Part shown: positions 11,649 to 24,317 of the stretch, piece after piece
Numbering within the stretch: the first letter of the stretch is position 1
How the letters are laid out: the number at the start of each line of letters is the position of its first letter
Assembly (NCBI RefSeq): GCF_932274485.2
Contig: NC_065882.2
Span: 8,291,390 to 8,355,389 of the forward strand
Direction of reading: 5' to 3'
Length of the DNA stretch: 64,000 nucleotides
From: Patella vulgata
Taxonomy: Eukaryota; Mollusca; Gastropoda; Patellidae
Position numbers and translations under genes: made by a program
The notes under the pieces: model-generated
The model's database searches: none
What the model saw: only the letters and a program-made list of their open reading frames with translations
What the model was told of the DNA's origin: nothing

Positions 11649-11811
11649 TTCAACAAAAATTGAAAACCTAAAACGGTTACGGATGGGTGAATCTCACTGT
11701 GTTAAAAAACTGCGACCGTCCTCTTCGAAGTTTGATAATTTTTATTATCTTTGTCAAATTTTATAAATGCAGCCATAAAGATTAGAAATCATCAAATTAT
11801 GAATTAAACTG

Positions 11812-12002
11812 TTTATTGTAAATAAATTAACACCCTTTAAAATGTTCATAATAGTATCTAATTTATTTATTTAATGACCTGTTTGATATATTTGTATACA
11901 TGTATATATTTATTATTTATATATTTACAACCTTGTAACTTTGGGTCGATGACCTATTTACTGAATAAAACATTATTATTATTATTATTATTATTATTTT
12001 TA
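11812..12002 (+). mobile_element. Probable LINE 3' end with (ATT)n
   Basis: AT-rich sequence ends CTGAATAAAACATTATTATT, a 3' tail plus trinucleotide run of the kind left by 5'-truncated CR1/L2 elements. No coding part is left. Confidence 0.45.
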
Positions 12003-12040
12003 TCTACATCTATTTAGTTTCTGGTGCCCATATAGAAATT

Positions 12041-12332
12041 AAATGAAATGAAATGGGGTTTAACGTCCTACTGCTCTGCTCCAGCAGTAAATTTTGCCCG
12101 GTCATCGGCACTATAACCTTCTCTTATATCGAATTTCAACTGCCAAGGGATCTTTTACGTGCTCGATAATGAATACACGGGGTTGGGTTTTTCTCTCATC
12201 CGAATGACTAGACAGCTGTCCTTGTCAGCATTACTGACAAGGGAAAACCATGTTGGAAAATCCAGGGATCGAACACGCGACCTCCAGGTTAGCGAATCAG
12301 CGTCTTACCCACTTAGCTGCCGTGGTCCCTGC
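12041..12332 (-). mobile_element. SINE-B copy
   Basis: Reverse copy with an ATTTC-type tail at its start and a tRNA-like head ending near 12330, with internal deletions. Confidence 0.82.
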
Positions 12333-12479
12333 CTGTATAGAATCTACTCTCTGTTATTTAGATAAACATTCAGTACATTGAAGATTAGGAGGTTCTGGGT
12401 GATCGAGACTATATAGAATATATTTTATAAGAGCGCTAATAATTGATTAATCCTGTTTTACCAGTTTTGATGGGCGCCG

Positions 12480-12700
12480 CCGGGGCTCGGGCCATCAGCA
12501 AATCATGGTTCACTAAACTGGAGGTTCCGGGTTCGACCCCGGTGTTGGCCGAGAAAGTTCATCGGGAATTTCCGTTATGTTTCCATCATTGTCACTCGTG
12601 TGGGACAGGGTGCCTGGCAAGGCACAAATGAAATGAGGTTTAAAGGTCCTACTGTTTTGTACCGACTGGGCAATATGTTGTTCGGGTGGGACGAGAACTG
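12480..12700 (+). mobile_element. SINE-B copy, diverged
   Basis: Forward copy: B box GGGTTCGACCCC, GCCGAGAAAGTTCATCGGGA, then a shortened body. The head is rearranged. Confidence 0.7.
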
Positions 12701-13315
12701 GAGATCTCGTGTACATATAGGCAAGAACCCAAATTGGAATATTTCATAAAAGTAGGCCATAACGCCGGCGTACGATCAAAATTTCCCAAACAATTACAAG
12801 AAAATGTTTTTTGATGGTTTCTGGTGCATGTAATGAAATCCTAAAAGTGTAACAAGTTATTAAAGTAAAACTTCTGACAAGCATAAAGTCGTCAATTTTT
12901 GAGCTAAACAAAGGAAACTGACAATTTTCTGTAGGTTGGCAGAGTCAATCCTTCATATGAAATGGTTTTCATAGATGTCCGATACTCCCTTGTGCCGTTG
13001 TCGGGGTACCCCTACCCTAAAAACCAATGACCGAAAACCAACATTTACGAATGGGCATAACTCATGTTTCGTCATAAAAAAAGCAAATGTGGGCATTCTT
13101 TCAGTTGAAGATATACCCAGTGATGTTACTCAGACCTTTATATGATTTTCGGGTGTACCCCTATGCCACAACCTGCGGCCGAAAACCCAAATTTGCCCTG
13201 ATAAATAACAAAAATAATTGATCGTAAAGTAGTTGAAAATCGGTTACTTTTCTGAAGTGCCAAAAATCATTACTTGTCAGAAAAAAATCAATATTTTAAA
13301 ACAATTTTAGAAATG
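12701..13315. other. No gene seen
   Basis: No convincing ORF or known repeat. The pieces GGGGTACCCCTACCCTAAAA and GGGTGTACCCCTATGCC look like a decayed internal duplication. Confidence 0.5.
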
Positions 13316-13475
13316 AAATCAAATGAAATGGGGTTTAACGTTCTACTGTTCTGCTCCGGACTGAGTTAATACGCCATACGGTGTGCTATGAGAGAAATTT
13401 TGCCCGGACAGCGGCACTATGGTCTACTCTTATATCGAATTCCAACTGTCAAGGGATCTTTTACGTGCACGACAA
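13316..13475 (-). mobile_element. SINE-B, partial
   Basis: Reverse copy with tail and middle only; the tRNA head is missing. Confidence 0.8.
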
Positions 13476-14134
13476 TAATAAATAATAATATCTATATGTA
13501 ACATAATATATCCTCAATCCTATTGAAACATGATCGATGTGAACTGAGAATTTATCTTTTGATTTTCCTGCTTGTTTTCGCACTGTCCATTAGAAATGGT
13601 TCCACTACTGATGTCTTCCGTCTTGCCCCAGCCACAGTAGTGGATGTTCCTAAGGCCTTCCTTTGAGCAAGTTTTGTAGTCAATTGACTAAAAAAATGTT
13701 ACTGGCCTATAACTCCCTTAATTTCCAACAACACTGAACCCAAACTGTACTGTACATAGCTTAACATATAATAAACCAATTCCCATTGAAATAAAGGTGA
13801 AACCTTACCGTATAATTAATTATATGATTTGTTTAAACCTAAAATATGTTTAAAATGACTGCCGAACCAGAATCACGAGGTGTCATGTCACTCGAAAAAC
13901 TGTTCGGTAAGATAAGATTATGATTTCAGTGTTTCGCTCTTCACTATTTGTAACATAATTACCTATTTTCATGCAAACTGTTAAGATATGTGTTGAGAAT
14001 TTTGCAATTGAACCTAATTTTACTTCGTCAAAGCCTCGAATAGTGTATCCCCGAAAAGAATTATCATGGCTAAAAATTGTAGCTAACTGTCCATGTGCAC
14101 TTAAAATTTCCATGAAAGTTTGAAGTCAGGGAAA
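13476..14134. other. No gene seen
   Basis: AT-rich unique-looking DNA. An open stretch on the minus strand (14113-13883) has no family signature or splice support. Confidence 0.5.
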
Positions 14135-14700
14135 AGAAATGGAGTTTGACGAAGGTACTATTTTCCTGCACCAATTGGGGTTAATGGAGACGGGCATACG
14201 CCACGTAGTAACCTATGAGGGAAATTTTACCCAGACAGCGGCGCTCTGGCCTACACTCCCATGAATTCCACCCGTCAAGGGGACTTTTACGTGTACGCCG
14301 ACGTGTACGTACATGGCGCCGCGATATTTTGTCCCAAACGAATAACTAGACATCATATATCGTCAGGCCCTCTGTCCGGCACCAAGGACAAGAGGAAACC
14401 ACACCGGAGAGAGAGAAATGGAATTTAACGTCCACTCGACACAAACTAGGTCATTTCGGGACAAACACACGGTTCAACTTTATTTCAATATTTCGCTTGC
14501 GCGTAGGGTTCTTTAGCAGTGGGGGGAAACCGGGGGACCCTACTCTTCGCCACGTATACCATCGGGGAATTGAAACCACGCCAGTTGACTCAATGACAGA
14601 CATTATGATACAACGCCGCACGCGCTAACCATTCGGCCATCCAACCCCCCGGCTAATTCTGGGATCGAGTCTCTTGGGAATCGCCGAAAAGTAAGAGTGG
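14135..14700 (-). mobile_element. SINE-B interrupted by SINE-A
   Basis: A reverse SINE-B (14135-14408) is split by a reverse SINE-A (14409-14652) and resumes near 14653 with GGGATCGAG. I could not fix a long target duplication. Confidence 0.75.
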
Positions 14701-15600
14701 TGCACAAATATACCCTTTTTTTTATTAGCCCGGCAGTTGTAGAATAGGGCGTTAAACCCCATTTCATGATCATCCATGTGACAGTCTATCCAGGAATCCC
14801 CGTTCTTGGGGTAAACGTAACAATCGAAACTGAATACGACATATCACATTTTTTAAAACAAAGTCTAAAACCGGACCGAGAGAGGGAGAGAGAGAGAGAG
14901 GGGGGGGGGGAACAATCTGACTTTTTCGGCAGACGGTTCCAATGAAAAAAACTCACCAATTTTACTTTTAATTGAATGCCACGAATTTTGTACTATGGAT
15001 TAAAACATTTTCGGGCATCGATTATTATTTGTGAATGCAGCTGCAACAGTCTGATTGAATGGCTGAAATTCACGTCGGCATTGAGTTGGATTTCGGTTAC
15101 GAAACCACTGGACAACTTTGGAGTTGCTTATCTCACGGGCAAGAAAAGCAGAAAACGCATTTGCGGCGGTTACATTTTCAAAATGTTCTCCAGGAGGGCG
15201 AGGCCCCCATATCACGCAACGATTGGTTGTTTGTTTAGGATTCGTGCCAGCCACCTGGTAGGCTATATTGGACCACATTGAAGTTACTGTATTCGAAGGC
15301 TAGAATAGCTGGAAAACGCGTTTGCGGTCGTCAAGTCTTCCCAATTTTTTTTTTTTGGGGGGGGGGGGGGGCGCTAACCCAAATTTTTTCGGGCACTTCA
15401 AGTTCTGCCCCCCTAACAGTCATCCAGCCCGTACGCCTATGTTTGTGCATGAAAAAATCCACTACATGAAGTATAATTCTGCGACGTAAACAAAATCCAA
15501 CTACATGGGTTGGTAACATATTGTTGTGTTAATTTAATAAAGTACATGTCGATTAATAAAATACATCTAACCTCTGTCGATTCACTCAAATATGTTTTTT
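14701..15600. other. No gene seen; simple repeats
   Basis: Contains (GA)n-(G)n at 14880-14910 and a T/G homopolymer at 15340-15372. Two similar segments (GCAGAAAACGCATTTGCGG near 15150; GGAAAACGCGTTTGCGG near 15311) suggest a decayed duplication. The open frames over these segments look fortuitous. Confidence 0.5.
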
Positions 15601-16857
15601 CTTCAATCAAGGCGTTTTGATTTGCTTAAATACCCCAACAAAACAATCTCCGGAATTCACTTACAATCACCGGAATTTACCGGAATTCACTTCGAAAATC
15701 CCCGATTCCTCACACAAAACTAATTTATTTCAAATGCATAATACTTTATAATATAACGAATAACTATTTTGATCACTCCGCACAGACCTGATGAAGACGC
15801 TGTAGGTGTATTTATTTGAAAGACTATCGGTCATTCATTTCAACGATATTCATCATGATTATGATAACGTAGGGCGCGTCGAAGTACCCAACAACTCCAA
15901 AACAACACCCAATAACTCCAAAACTGTTAACTATGGAAACACAAAATAACAATTTAGTTGGAATTTAAGAAGTCTCACTGCTTTGTGCCCAAATCGGAGG
16001 TTCATGAGAGATAACTCGTGTATGTGATTTTTGTTGATACTTTCGTTGCAATTCGTTGCAATGTATTGTAATTAGTGATTGATTAATAGTTTATTAAAAC
16101 AGTAATTATATGCATGAAACATATTAGGGTATATATATATATAGTGCAATAAACACTTTAATATTATAGCTATATTTATTTATTTATAATTGCAAATTGT
16201 GTCGATTGTCATTTTCGGTCATCGACAGCGTAACGTAATTGTTTTGAAATAAATAAATGAAATCAATTTAGATAAGTATCGCTGACAATTATTGTCTCTG
16301 CCCAGAGTATTCTCATGTTATCATAGTTTAGTGTGTTGTGCTTGTATGTGATTTGTCAAATTTTGCAATGACAATATTTAAATTTAATATGATTCATAAA
16401 TCCGATATTTTGATCATTAAAGGGAGACTCCTCGACGTATGTGGAGAATATCCCGTAACTCGTCATATTTCAAAACTATTAGGCATAGAGTTTGAGATGT
16501 TTTAAAACAATTATGTGTAAAACCTATTTGTAATTCATCAAAAGGCCTCTTTTACCAGCATGTCGGTCCTAATTTTAACTTACAATATTATTTGACCAAA
16601 TCCCTTCCATGTAAATTTGCTAATTGCGTTTCAAAAATCAGTTTATCTGCCCATAAATTATTTATAGAAGTAGATGCAATAGTGTTGTTAGAAATAACAG
16701 ATTTTGTAAATTTTGTGATAATGATGGGGTGAAGATGAGTCCCATTTTGTATTAATAAGTAAAAAATATTAACTGTAAATATATTGAACCATTATAGATT
16801 AGCTAAGGTAATAAAAATGAAAATAGACAATTTGTCTTCGATATCACCTTGGGGGGA
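15600..16857. other. AT-rich DNA with inverted GAATTCCGG motifs at its left edge
   Basis: 15645-15710 holds several CCGGAATTCAC motifs, inverted relative to the array at 17930-19650. The rest is AT-rich with no ORF that I trust. Confidence 0.45.
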
Positions 16858-16894
16858 AGCGCAGGTTAAACACTAAGAACAACAACATTGGTAG

Positions 16895-17118
16895 CATGAC
16901 TTGCTGTTGTTCTTAGTGTTTAACGTCCGCTTCCACCGAAGGTGATATCGCAGACAAGTCTTATTTTTCATTTTTATTATCTTAGCGCACGCGCAGAGGT
17001 CTTTCCTGTGGGAGGAAACCGGAGTACCCGGAGTAAACCCATGAGGTTGAGAAGGCGCTCCTATCTTCAAGCCACATACTACGCTTACACCAGGGATCGA
17101 AGCCACAACCTTTATACC
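16895..17118 (-). mobile_element. SINE-C copy
   Basis: Reverse copy sharing the central GGAGGAAACCGGAGTACCCG part of SINE-A but with another 3' part (CCGAAGGTGATATCGCAGAC) and the tail GCGGACGTTAAACACTAAG. A near-palindromic repeat of the tail lies at 16865-16925. Confidence 0.75.
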
Positions 17119-17140
17119 TTAGACAATATCTTTATACCAG

Positions 17141-17320
17141 ATGGGGGGGTTGGATGGCCGAATGGTTATTACGCGCGTGCTGTATCATAAAGCCTGTCAT
17201 TGAGTCAACTGGCGTGGTTTCGAATCCCCGGGTGTACGTGACAAGGAGTAGGGTCGCCTGTCCAACCTCGTGGGTTTTCTCCGGGTCCTCCGGTTTCCTC
17301 CCACTGCTAAAGACCCCTGC
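17141..17320 (+). mobile_element. SINE-A, 3'-truncated
   Basis: Head and central domain are good; the copy stops after AAGACCCCTGC and lacks the LINE-like tail. Confidence 0.85.
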
Positions 17321-17929
17321 ACCAAATTTTTGTTACCTATATGTGTATTGAAACGTAGCATGTTAATAAAATTCAGAAGAAGTATATCCATATAAGTGTG
17401 TTTATTTTTAGTGAAATCTATTTCTATATTTCTTATAAGGATCAGTCAATATCGTTTATATGATTAGTTCCTGTCTATGATTAAAGGCAATCAACAAAAG
17501 GTCCTGTCAACAAACAGGTTAAACATAAATATGAACTTCATATCCACTGCAAATTAATTATTAAAATAACTACTGAACACGTCAGTGTTGATTTAAATAA
17601 TGAGTAAGGATTAAGCCGAAATTTTGCTTCTGGTTAGTTGTACAAGACAATTTACAATCTGGGCTACTTCATGCTACAACGGATTATCTGTGAAAATATC
17701 CAAACTATTATTGATGAGACTTTATTTGATTGGCTTATTATTACAATGTTAATTTTCGAATAAACTTAGCTCATCTACACTGAGAACGTTTTGCTCCACA
17801 TTCGAGAATTGTTCGGTTTGAAGTTTTACATGGATTACTGCTGCGTTCTAATCATATTGTGTTTCGCGAGATGACCATCTGGAAATATCGTTTTACAGTA
17901 GATACATTCTGGTATTAATATTAATGCAA

Positions 17930-18321
17930 AATGTAAGTACAATTGTCTTGGGGCGAATTACGATTTTTTCAAAGTGAATTCTGGTGATTTAAAGTAATTT
18001 ATTATTAATGTACAATATAAGTAAAGTGCGAATTCCGATATTTTGAAAGTGAATTCCGGTGTTTATATGTTTTCAATGTCCGATTTTCTGAAAGTGAATT
18101 TATTATTAATGTAAAATAGTTGTAAATACGAAGGTCTTAAGTGCGAATTCCGATATTTTGAAAGTGAATTCCGGAGTTTGTATGTTTTCAATGTGAATTC
18201 CGGTGATTTTCGGTGTTTTAAAGTAATTTATTATTAATGTAAAATATTAGTAAATACGAAGGTCTTAAGTACGAATTCCGATATTTTGAAAGTAAATTCC
18301 AATGTTAATATGTTTTCAAAA
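17930..18321 (+). repeat. GAATTCCGG tandem array, part 1
   Basis: Units of about 110 bp combine GTGAATTCCGG(T/A)GTTTATATG, TTTATTATTAATGTAAAATA and GAAGGTCTTAAGTGCGAATT. The array is interrupted twice and resumes at 18638-18706 and 19524-19650. Confidence 0.85.
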
Positions 18322-18637
18322 CTCCCGTCAAAAGGCAACACCTAGTAACTCACTTTTCTTTAAAATCAAAATTGAGTTAGGACCAAATTTGCAGTTACTA
18401 GGGTATGTTCCTCCTGTTGTTGTACTAGATATTCCAATCTTTTGATTTTGTAAGCAGTTACACCCATGACACAACCTAGCAACTTCCATCATTTGCCTAG
18501 TATACCACAGCAAAACCTAGTAACTCAATAGTCAAATCAATGGATGAGCTGGCGTTTAATATTCATTCATTACGTTTTCCTTTGTTTTCTCAAAATAAGA
18601 AAAAAGTGAGTTACTAGGTTTTGCCTTTTGACGGGAG
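18322..18637. mobile_element. 316-bp TIR element with AAAA target duplication
   Basis: Near-perfect inverted ends of about 36 bp (CTCCCGTCAAAAGGCAACAC / GTTTTGCCTTTTGACGGGAG), flanked by AAAA at 18318-18321 and 18638-18641. The flanks rejoin to the array unit (GTTTTCAAAATGAATCCCGG). An internal CAAAACCTAGTAACTCA repeats the subterminal motif. No transposase. Confidence 0.9.
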
Positions 18638-18706
18638 AAAATGAATCCCGGTGATTTAAAGTAATTTATTATTAATGTAAAATATTAGTAAATACGAAGG
18701 TCTTAA

Positions 18707-19523
18707 GGGAGCTAAATCGCTAACATTTGGGACCTAGAAATTGACAAAAGTGGGTCGCAACGCATATAATACTGTAATATGAATGTATATAAACTGATTT
18801 ACATTCAATGGTTTCCGTTTTTACTCCAATTTCAAATCAGTTATGTTCGGCGAAATAAGCCAGCAGTCTCAAGCGAGTGCAAATTTCTAGCGTCTGGTTA
18901 TTCCAGTCTACATGCGCCGTTTAATTTGGTGCAATGTGTCTAGCCTCGTCCCAATCTGTATAATACCTCTGTCATAGATGACTGCCTTAACACGTGCTGT
19001 CACAGCACGCGGTGTGAATCATTGGCTGAATGACGCGTGCATTGTTTACATAAGACATAACTGCTTCGGAGAGAATGTTGCATTTTAGTCATTTTAATAC
19101 CCATTTACACTAAATAGGAAATAATTTTTACCTACAAATACGTCAAACGCCTTTATTTATTTTTCCAATATATACAAAAAATGTTTTAGAATTTAATTTG
19201 TCGCAGGAAAAAAGTTAATATTTCTAGCTCATTAAGCCGCATCAATGTCATCCTTATCAGTGATTGTCGCGGCCAAGCAAATATTCACTGCGGATCAGTG
19301 TGGCCTCGTCCCTCGAGTCTCTTGATACAACTGACGCTGAAGCGCATTATGGTACACGATTCGTGTACCAATGGTAAAATGTTTATTTTGTCTTAAATAT
19401 TGGATATCAAAAGCCCATTTTTTCCGGTAAGATCACAACATGAATGTTGATTTAATTTGACAAATAAATCGTGTTTTCAATGTTGAAGATTTTGAATGAT
19501 ATTGAGTTAGAGACTTAGCTACT
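18707..19523. mobile_element. 817-bp TTAA-flanked TIR element (family T1)
   Basis: Ends GGGAGCTAAATCGCTAACA and GTTAGAGACTTAGCTACT are inverted; TTAA lies at 18703-18706 and 19524-19527. The uninterrupted array unit reads GGTCTTAAGTGCGAATTCC, which shows the empty TTAA site. No coding capacity. The TTAA duplication is the piggyBac hallmark, also seen in Kolobok. Confidence 0.88.
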
Positions 19524-19650
19524 TTAAGTGAGAATTCTGATATGTTGAAAGTGATTTCCGGTGTTTATATGTTTTCAAAGTGAATTCCCGTGATTGTATG
19601 TGAATTCCCGTGAATTCCGGTGTATCCGGTGTTCCGTCTATCCGGTTTTT
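19524..19650 (+). repeat. GAATTCCGG array, last part
   Basis: Resumes after the 817-bp element with TTTATATGTTTTCAAAGTGA and repeated GTGAATTCCCGTG, ending near TATCCGGTGTTCCG. Confidence 0.8.
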
Positions 19651-20075
19651 ATTCTGTTTCTGTATTTAATGGAATTGAATAGCTTTATTTAGTATTTCTG
19701 TGTATTCTAGATGTAAAACGGAGTAGAATCGTATTAAAAAAACCAATATAATAATTTCGAATTTCAATTATCAAGAGTTCGTTTGCGTGCACACCAGCGT
19801 GTAAAAGGTGTCTCGGTTTTTCGTCCCATCCTAATAACTAGACACTGTACGTTCATAGTTTCCTTGAAATCTAGGCCCCTACGCGTTGTTCTAAGAATAG
19901 CATCGATATTCATAACTAGAGTTGTCACCCTTGTAATTATTCAAATTATTGTTATGGACTTTGATTACATATCATAGAATCTTATAACATTTTCAACCTT
20001 TATCGGTCGATCATAATGTTTCGTTGAGTGGCAACTTATCTTACAATTTTAAATAGAGTTATCTCCCTTTTAAAA

Positions 20076-23000
20076 ATGGCAGCCATGGACGGTGGAACTG
20101 AACAAGAATATCATCCTTCTGTTCAAAATATTATTGATCAGACATCATTAAAATGGATATTTGTCGGAGGAAAAGGTGGGGTTGGAAAGACAACAACAAG
20201 GTACCCACAATAGTTTGTTTCTTAACAACTGGACGACAAATGAAAGCGCCAGTCTCGTGTTCTAATGAAATTACGTGGAGTTTTTTTTGTACCGGTTTTA
20301 ATATTTCGTCAGTAAAATAAGATTTATACAGTATTAAGTAAACATGAATATGCAAGTTCAAATAACTGAATTTCAAATGTCACTAATGGTTCAACAAATA
20401 TACATCAGTTTGGCTTTCATTATTGTTGGCCTACCCATAATGTTGACGTTGTTATATAAGGGAATATAATTTTATTCATTGCTGACGTGTTATTTTATCT
20501 TATTTATTATTATCATATAATTAACTTATCAGTTTCTCTATTTTGGGGTATTTATTTTACTATGCCCACAAGTTGTGTTATTGAAGTACTCATTAGCTTC
20601 TGTCCTCAGAGTGATATAGGCCTATAATTCCCTCATGGTTTTATTCGTGTGCACATTGTATCATGAGGTCTGTCATTCATTCAATCAACTGGCATAGTTT
20701 CCGATTCCCCGGTTGTATGTGACAAGGAGTATGGTCACCTGTCCAAACTCGTGGGTCTTCTCCGGGTCCTCCGGTTTCCTCCCACTGCTAAAGACCCCTA
20801 CTCGTATGCAAATTATTGAAATAAAATTGAACCATATGTTAGACCCGAAATGACCTACTTTGTGTCAAGTGGGCGCATGTTCGATCCCTGCTTTGGCTGA
20901 AAAGGTTCGTCAGGATCATCCGACGTGGTTTCCCCCCTTGTCAGTGGTGCAGGACGGGGGGGCCTGACAAGGACAGCTGTCTATATGTTTGGAGGAACAA
21001 AAAACTGAGGTCCCATGTATACATTATCATGCACTTAAAAGATCCTTTGGCAGTTGGAATTTGATATAAGAGTAGGCCATAGTGCCACTGCCCGGGCAAA
21101 ATTTCCCTCATAACACACTGTATGGCATATGCCGGTCTTCATTAGCCCAGTATAGGAGCAGAACAGTAGGACGTTAAACCCCATTTCATTTCATATTTTA
21201 TGTTTACAGCTGCAGTTTAGCCTCACAATTAGCCAGTCACAGAGATTCAGTTTTAATAATCTCCACGGATCCAGCTCACAATATTTCAGACGCAATGAAT
21301 CAGAAGTTTTCAAAAACACCATCTTTAGTAAAGGGATATGAGAATTTGTATGCTATGGTAAGAAGTTTAAATATATATGTGGCTCTCATTTTCTGTTTGA
21401 GAGAGAGAGAAATGGAGTTTAATGTCCACTCGACACTGACTAGGTCATTTCGGGACTAACATATGGTTTAATTTTATTTTAATAATTCGTTTGCGCGTAG
21501 GGGTCTTTAGCAGTCGGAGGAACCGGAGAAAACCCACGAGGATGGACAGGCAACCCTACTCCTTGTCACGTACAACCGGGGATTCGAAACCACGCCAGTT
21601 GATAGGGTGACCCATGTACTCACAGAAATACAGTCCACCGCTGATAGTTCGAGACTACCACTGAAGCGTGCACATTTGCCGTGCCGAGACCAACTTTCTG
21701 ACAGATGATACTATAAATAGCCCTTGCAATTCTCTACAAATCTATCAACTATTACAGCCGTAAAAAATTTATTGTTGACGATTTTGAATAGCAGTAAAAT
21801 TAAGCTTCTTGGTTATTACAGCAGATTTAGAAATTACATTCGTTTCATTTTTTAAATCGCTTTATATTAACTGTACCGTTAAGAGCGGCATCTTTTGGTT
21901 TAGTACAAATAATATCTCTGAATCACTCGGGTTAGACAGGAACATGATACTAGCAGTAGTTTCATTTTACTTTTACAAGCTTCTTAAAACGATTGTTGAG
22001 CTACCTATGTGCTTATTTCTAAATTCAATTTCTTGTTCTAGCTTTCTGTTATGTTTCGTAAAAAAGTAGTCTTGATTATCCCGACCTGTCAATCAGACGT
22101 AGAATGGTCGATAGACTGGTTAAGCGAGACTAATTTCAAAACAAGGGCACGTAACCTATCTTTTACTCAAAAGTGTCTGGATGTTATGGACAACTCTTGG
22201 AACCAGTTTTCAGTCTATTATTTATACATGATTAATGGTCATAGCTTATTAAGTACAACATGATCGTTTATTTAGTGACTATAATTGTGTGAAACTGATT
22301 TGGGGCTTCGCATATATATAAATATTGTGGCGTAATTGTCGAGATATATGGAGATATTTATTTATGGTGGGTCACCCTACAGTTGACTCAATGACAGGAC
22401 TTATGATACAGCGCGTGTCCTAACCATTCGGCCATCCAACCCCCTATTTTCTGGTTGCGTTTGGTGGCTACACTAGGACTGTCCAAAGGCTGAAATTTGG
22501 GATACAGCTTGTGACAGAGGACTGGTGGCTTTGCACTACCTCTTCCAGTTTCAGAGTTATTCTACTCTCAGTTCACATGTTAAATTTTTTTTTTACAGGA
22601 AATCGACCCAAATTTAGGTGTATCCGAGCTACCCGATGAATATTTTGAACAAGGTAGGTTAATGATTTTTAAATCTAAATCAGAAAAATAAATCAGATTA
22701 TATGAAAATCCCACTACATTACATTATGACAGTGATTCTCAACCAGGCACAGGTGTGGCGCGAGATCTTGCTAAGTGTGCCGCGAAATTTTTGAACGGCA
22801 CAATCAGAAAATGCGAAGAACCACGTGATCCCAGTTAAGCATTCACTGGTGTCTAATGCTAAGTTCATAGCTGTGTTTTTCTTTATTTAGTTTGAGTCAT
22901 TCTATGTGTCTATGACTAGTCTGTGTCTATGGTCGTATGCCATCTATGCCTTGCCTTGTTTTTATTTTGCAAGATTTAAATATATTTAATATATATTTAG

Positions 23001-24269
23001 CCAGGTGTGCCACTATTTTTCATGTGTTCCAAGGTGTGCCGTTGGCACCAAAAGTTTGAGAACCACTGCATTATGGTATAAACTCTTTATCACCTCTTAT
23101 GCTAGGTTCACACTATCGCAATTCATGCTACGACTGAAATAGTGGTTTTAATCATGGTGTTCCTATCAAGTCTTGCCATATGTTGAGGTCAATTATAACA
23201 ATTGTATTGATAGAATCGAAATGTGTCCGAACATATCTGCAGGTACCAGATCGTGGACTCAAATCAGGACAAACCGATCGTGACTCATCGCACAGCAGTG
23301 AGAACCTAGCATTACATGTAAAGATTGACTACACCAGGTTACCTGAATCAATCAGAGAAAAGTGATGTGGTCATTCTCGAAACTGCACGAAACATCTGCT
23401 TCCTAAACGACCTCAAACCACCCAAGTTACAGGTCCAATTAAACGGCTATTCACATATGCTAGGTAGCAAAAGCAGAAGTTTCTGGCTGTTTTGAGCTGT
23501 ACAGGTAAATGGTGAATATTTTGGTAAAAAATACACCAGAATATACAGTATTGTTATATTTTATTAGGGGTGGTTGGATGGCCGAATGGTTAGCACCTGC
23601 ACGTTGTATCATAAGGCCTGTCATTGAATCAACTTGCGTGGTTTTGATTCCCTGGTTGTACGTGCCAAGGGGTAGTGTTGCCTGTCCAACCTTGTGGGTT
23701 TTCTCTGGGTCCTCTGGTTTCCTCCGACTGCTAAAGACCCCTACATGCAAGCGAATTATTGAAATAAAATTGAACCATATGTTAGTCCTGAAATGACCTA
23801 CTTTGTGTCGAGTGAACGTTAAACCTCATTTCTCTCTTTCTCTTTATGTATATATTTTTTATTAGGCGATATGGTGAACATGGGAAAGTCTATGATTGGT
23901 GAATTATTAGGAGCATTTCCAGGAATAGATGAAGCAATGAGTTTTGCTGAAGTTATGAGGTAAATATAGCTTTTGATATCTTCATGGGATAGTTTTAACT
24001 CAAGGGTATGTCAGATTTTGATTGATGCAAAAAATATTTTATTTGGAAGTAGTAACTAGTTAAATAGCTTTCTGTTTGGTTCTTACACATGGTCGATTCC
24101 CCGATTGTACGTGACGAGGAGTAGGGTCGACTGTCCAACCTTGTGGGTTTTCTCCGGATCTTCCGGTTTCCTCCCACTGCTAAAGACCCTTACGTGTAAG
24201 GGAATTATTGAATTAAAATTAAATCATACATGTATGTTAGGCCCGAAAATGATCTAGTTTAGGTCTTGT

Positions 24270-24317
<48 letters not shown>

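Larger units (their letters stand above)
8040..11650 (-). mobile_element. Damaged non-LTR retrotransposon (LINE, CR1/L2-like)
   Basis: The element lies on the minus strand: ORF1 remnant 11648-10776, a gap of about 380 bp, then ORF2 remnant 10398 to about 8140. The reverse transcriptase and ORF1 architecture point to the Jockey/CR1/L2 superclade; the clade call is tentative. The apurinic endonuclease domain that should open ORF2 is absent, so the copy is internally deleted. Several frameshifts break both ORFs. It sits between the cysteine-rich peptide gene and GET3. The downstream edge near 8040 carries a 20-bp tandem duplication (TTACAAGATAGTTTGAGCTT, 8021-8060). Confidence 0.9.

Noticed and set aside
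14976-15281. About 100-codon frames on both strands
   Set aside because: Overlapping frames in opposite directions, no family match, repeat-like surroundings.
21809-22263. Two short hydrophobic open frames
   Set aside because: Inside the 777-bp TIR element; no transposase motif or start context worth calling a gene.
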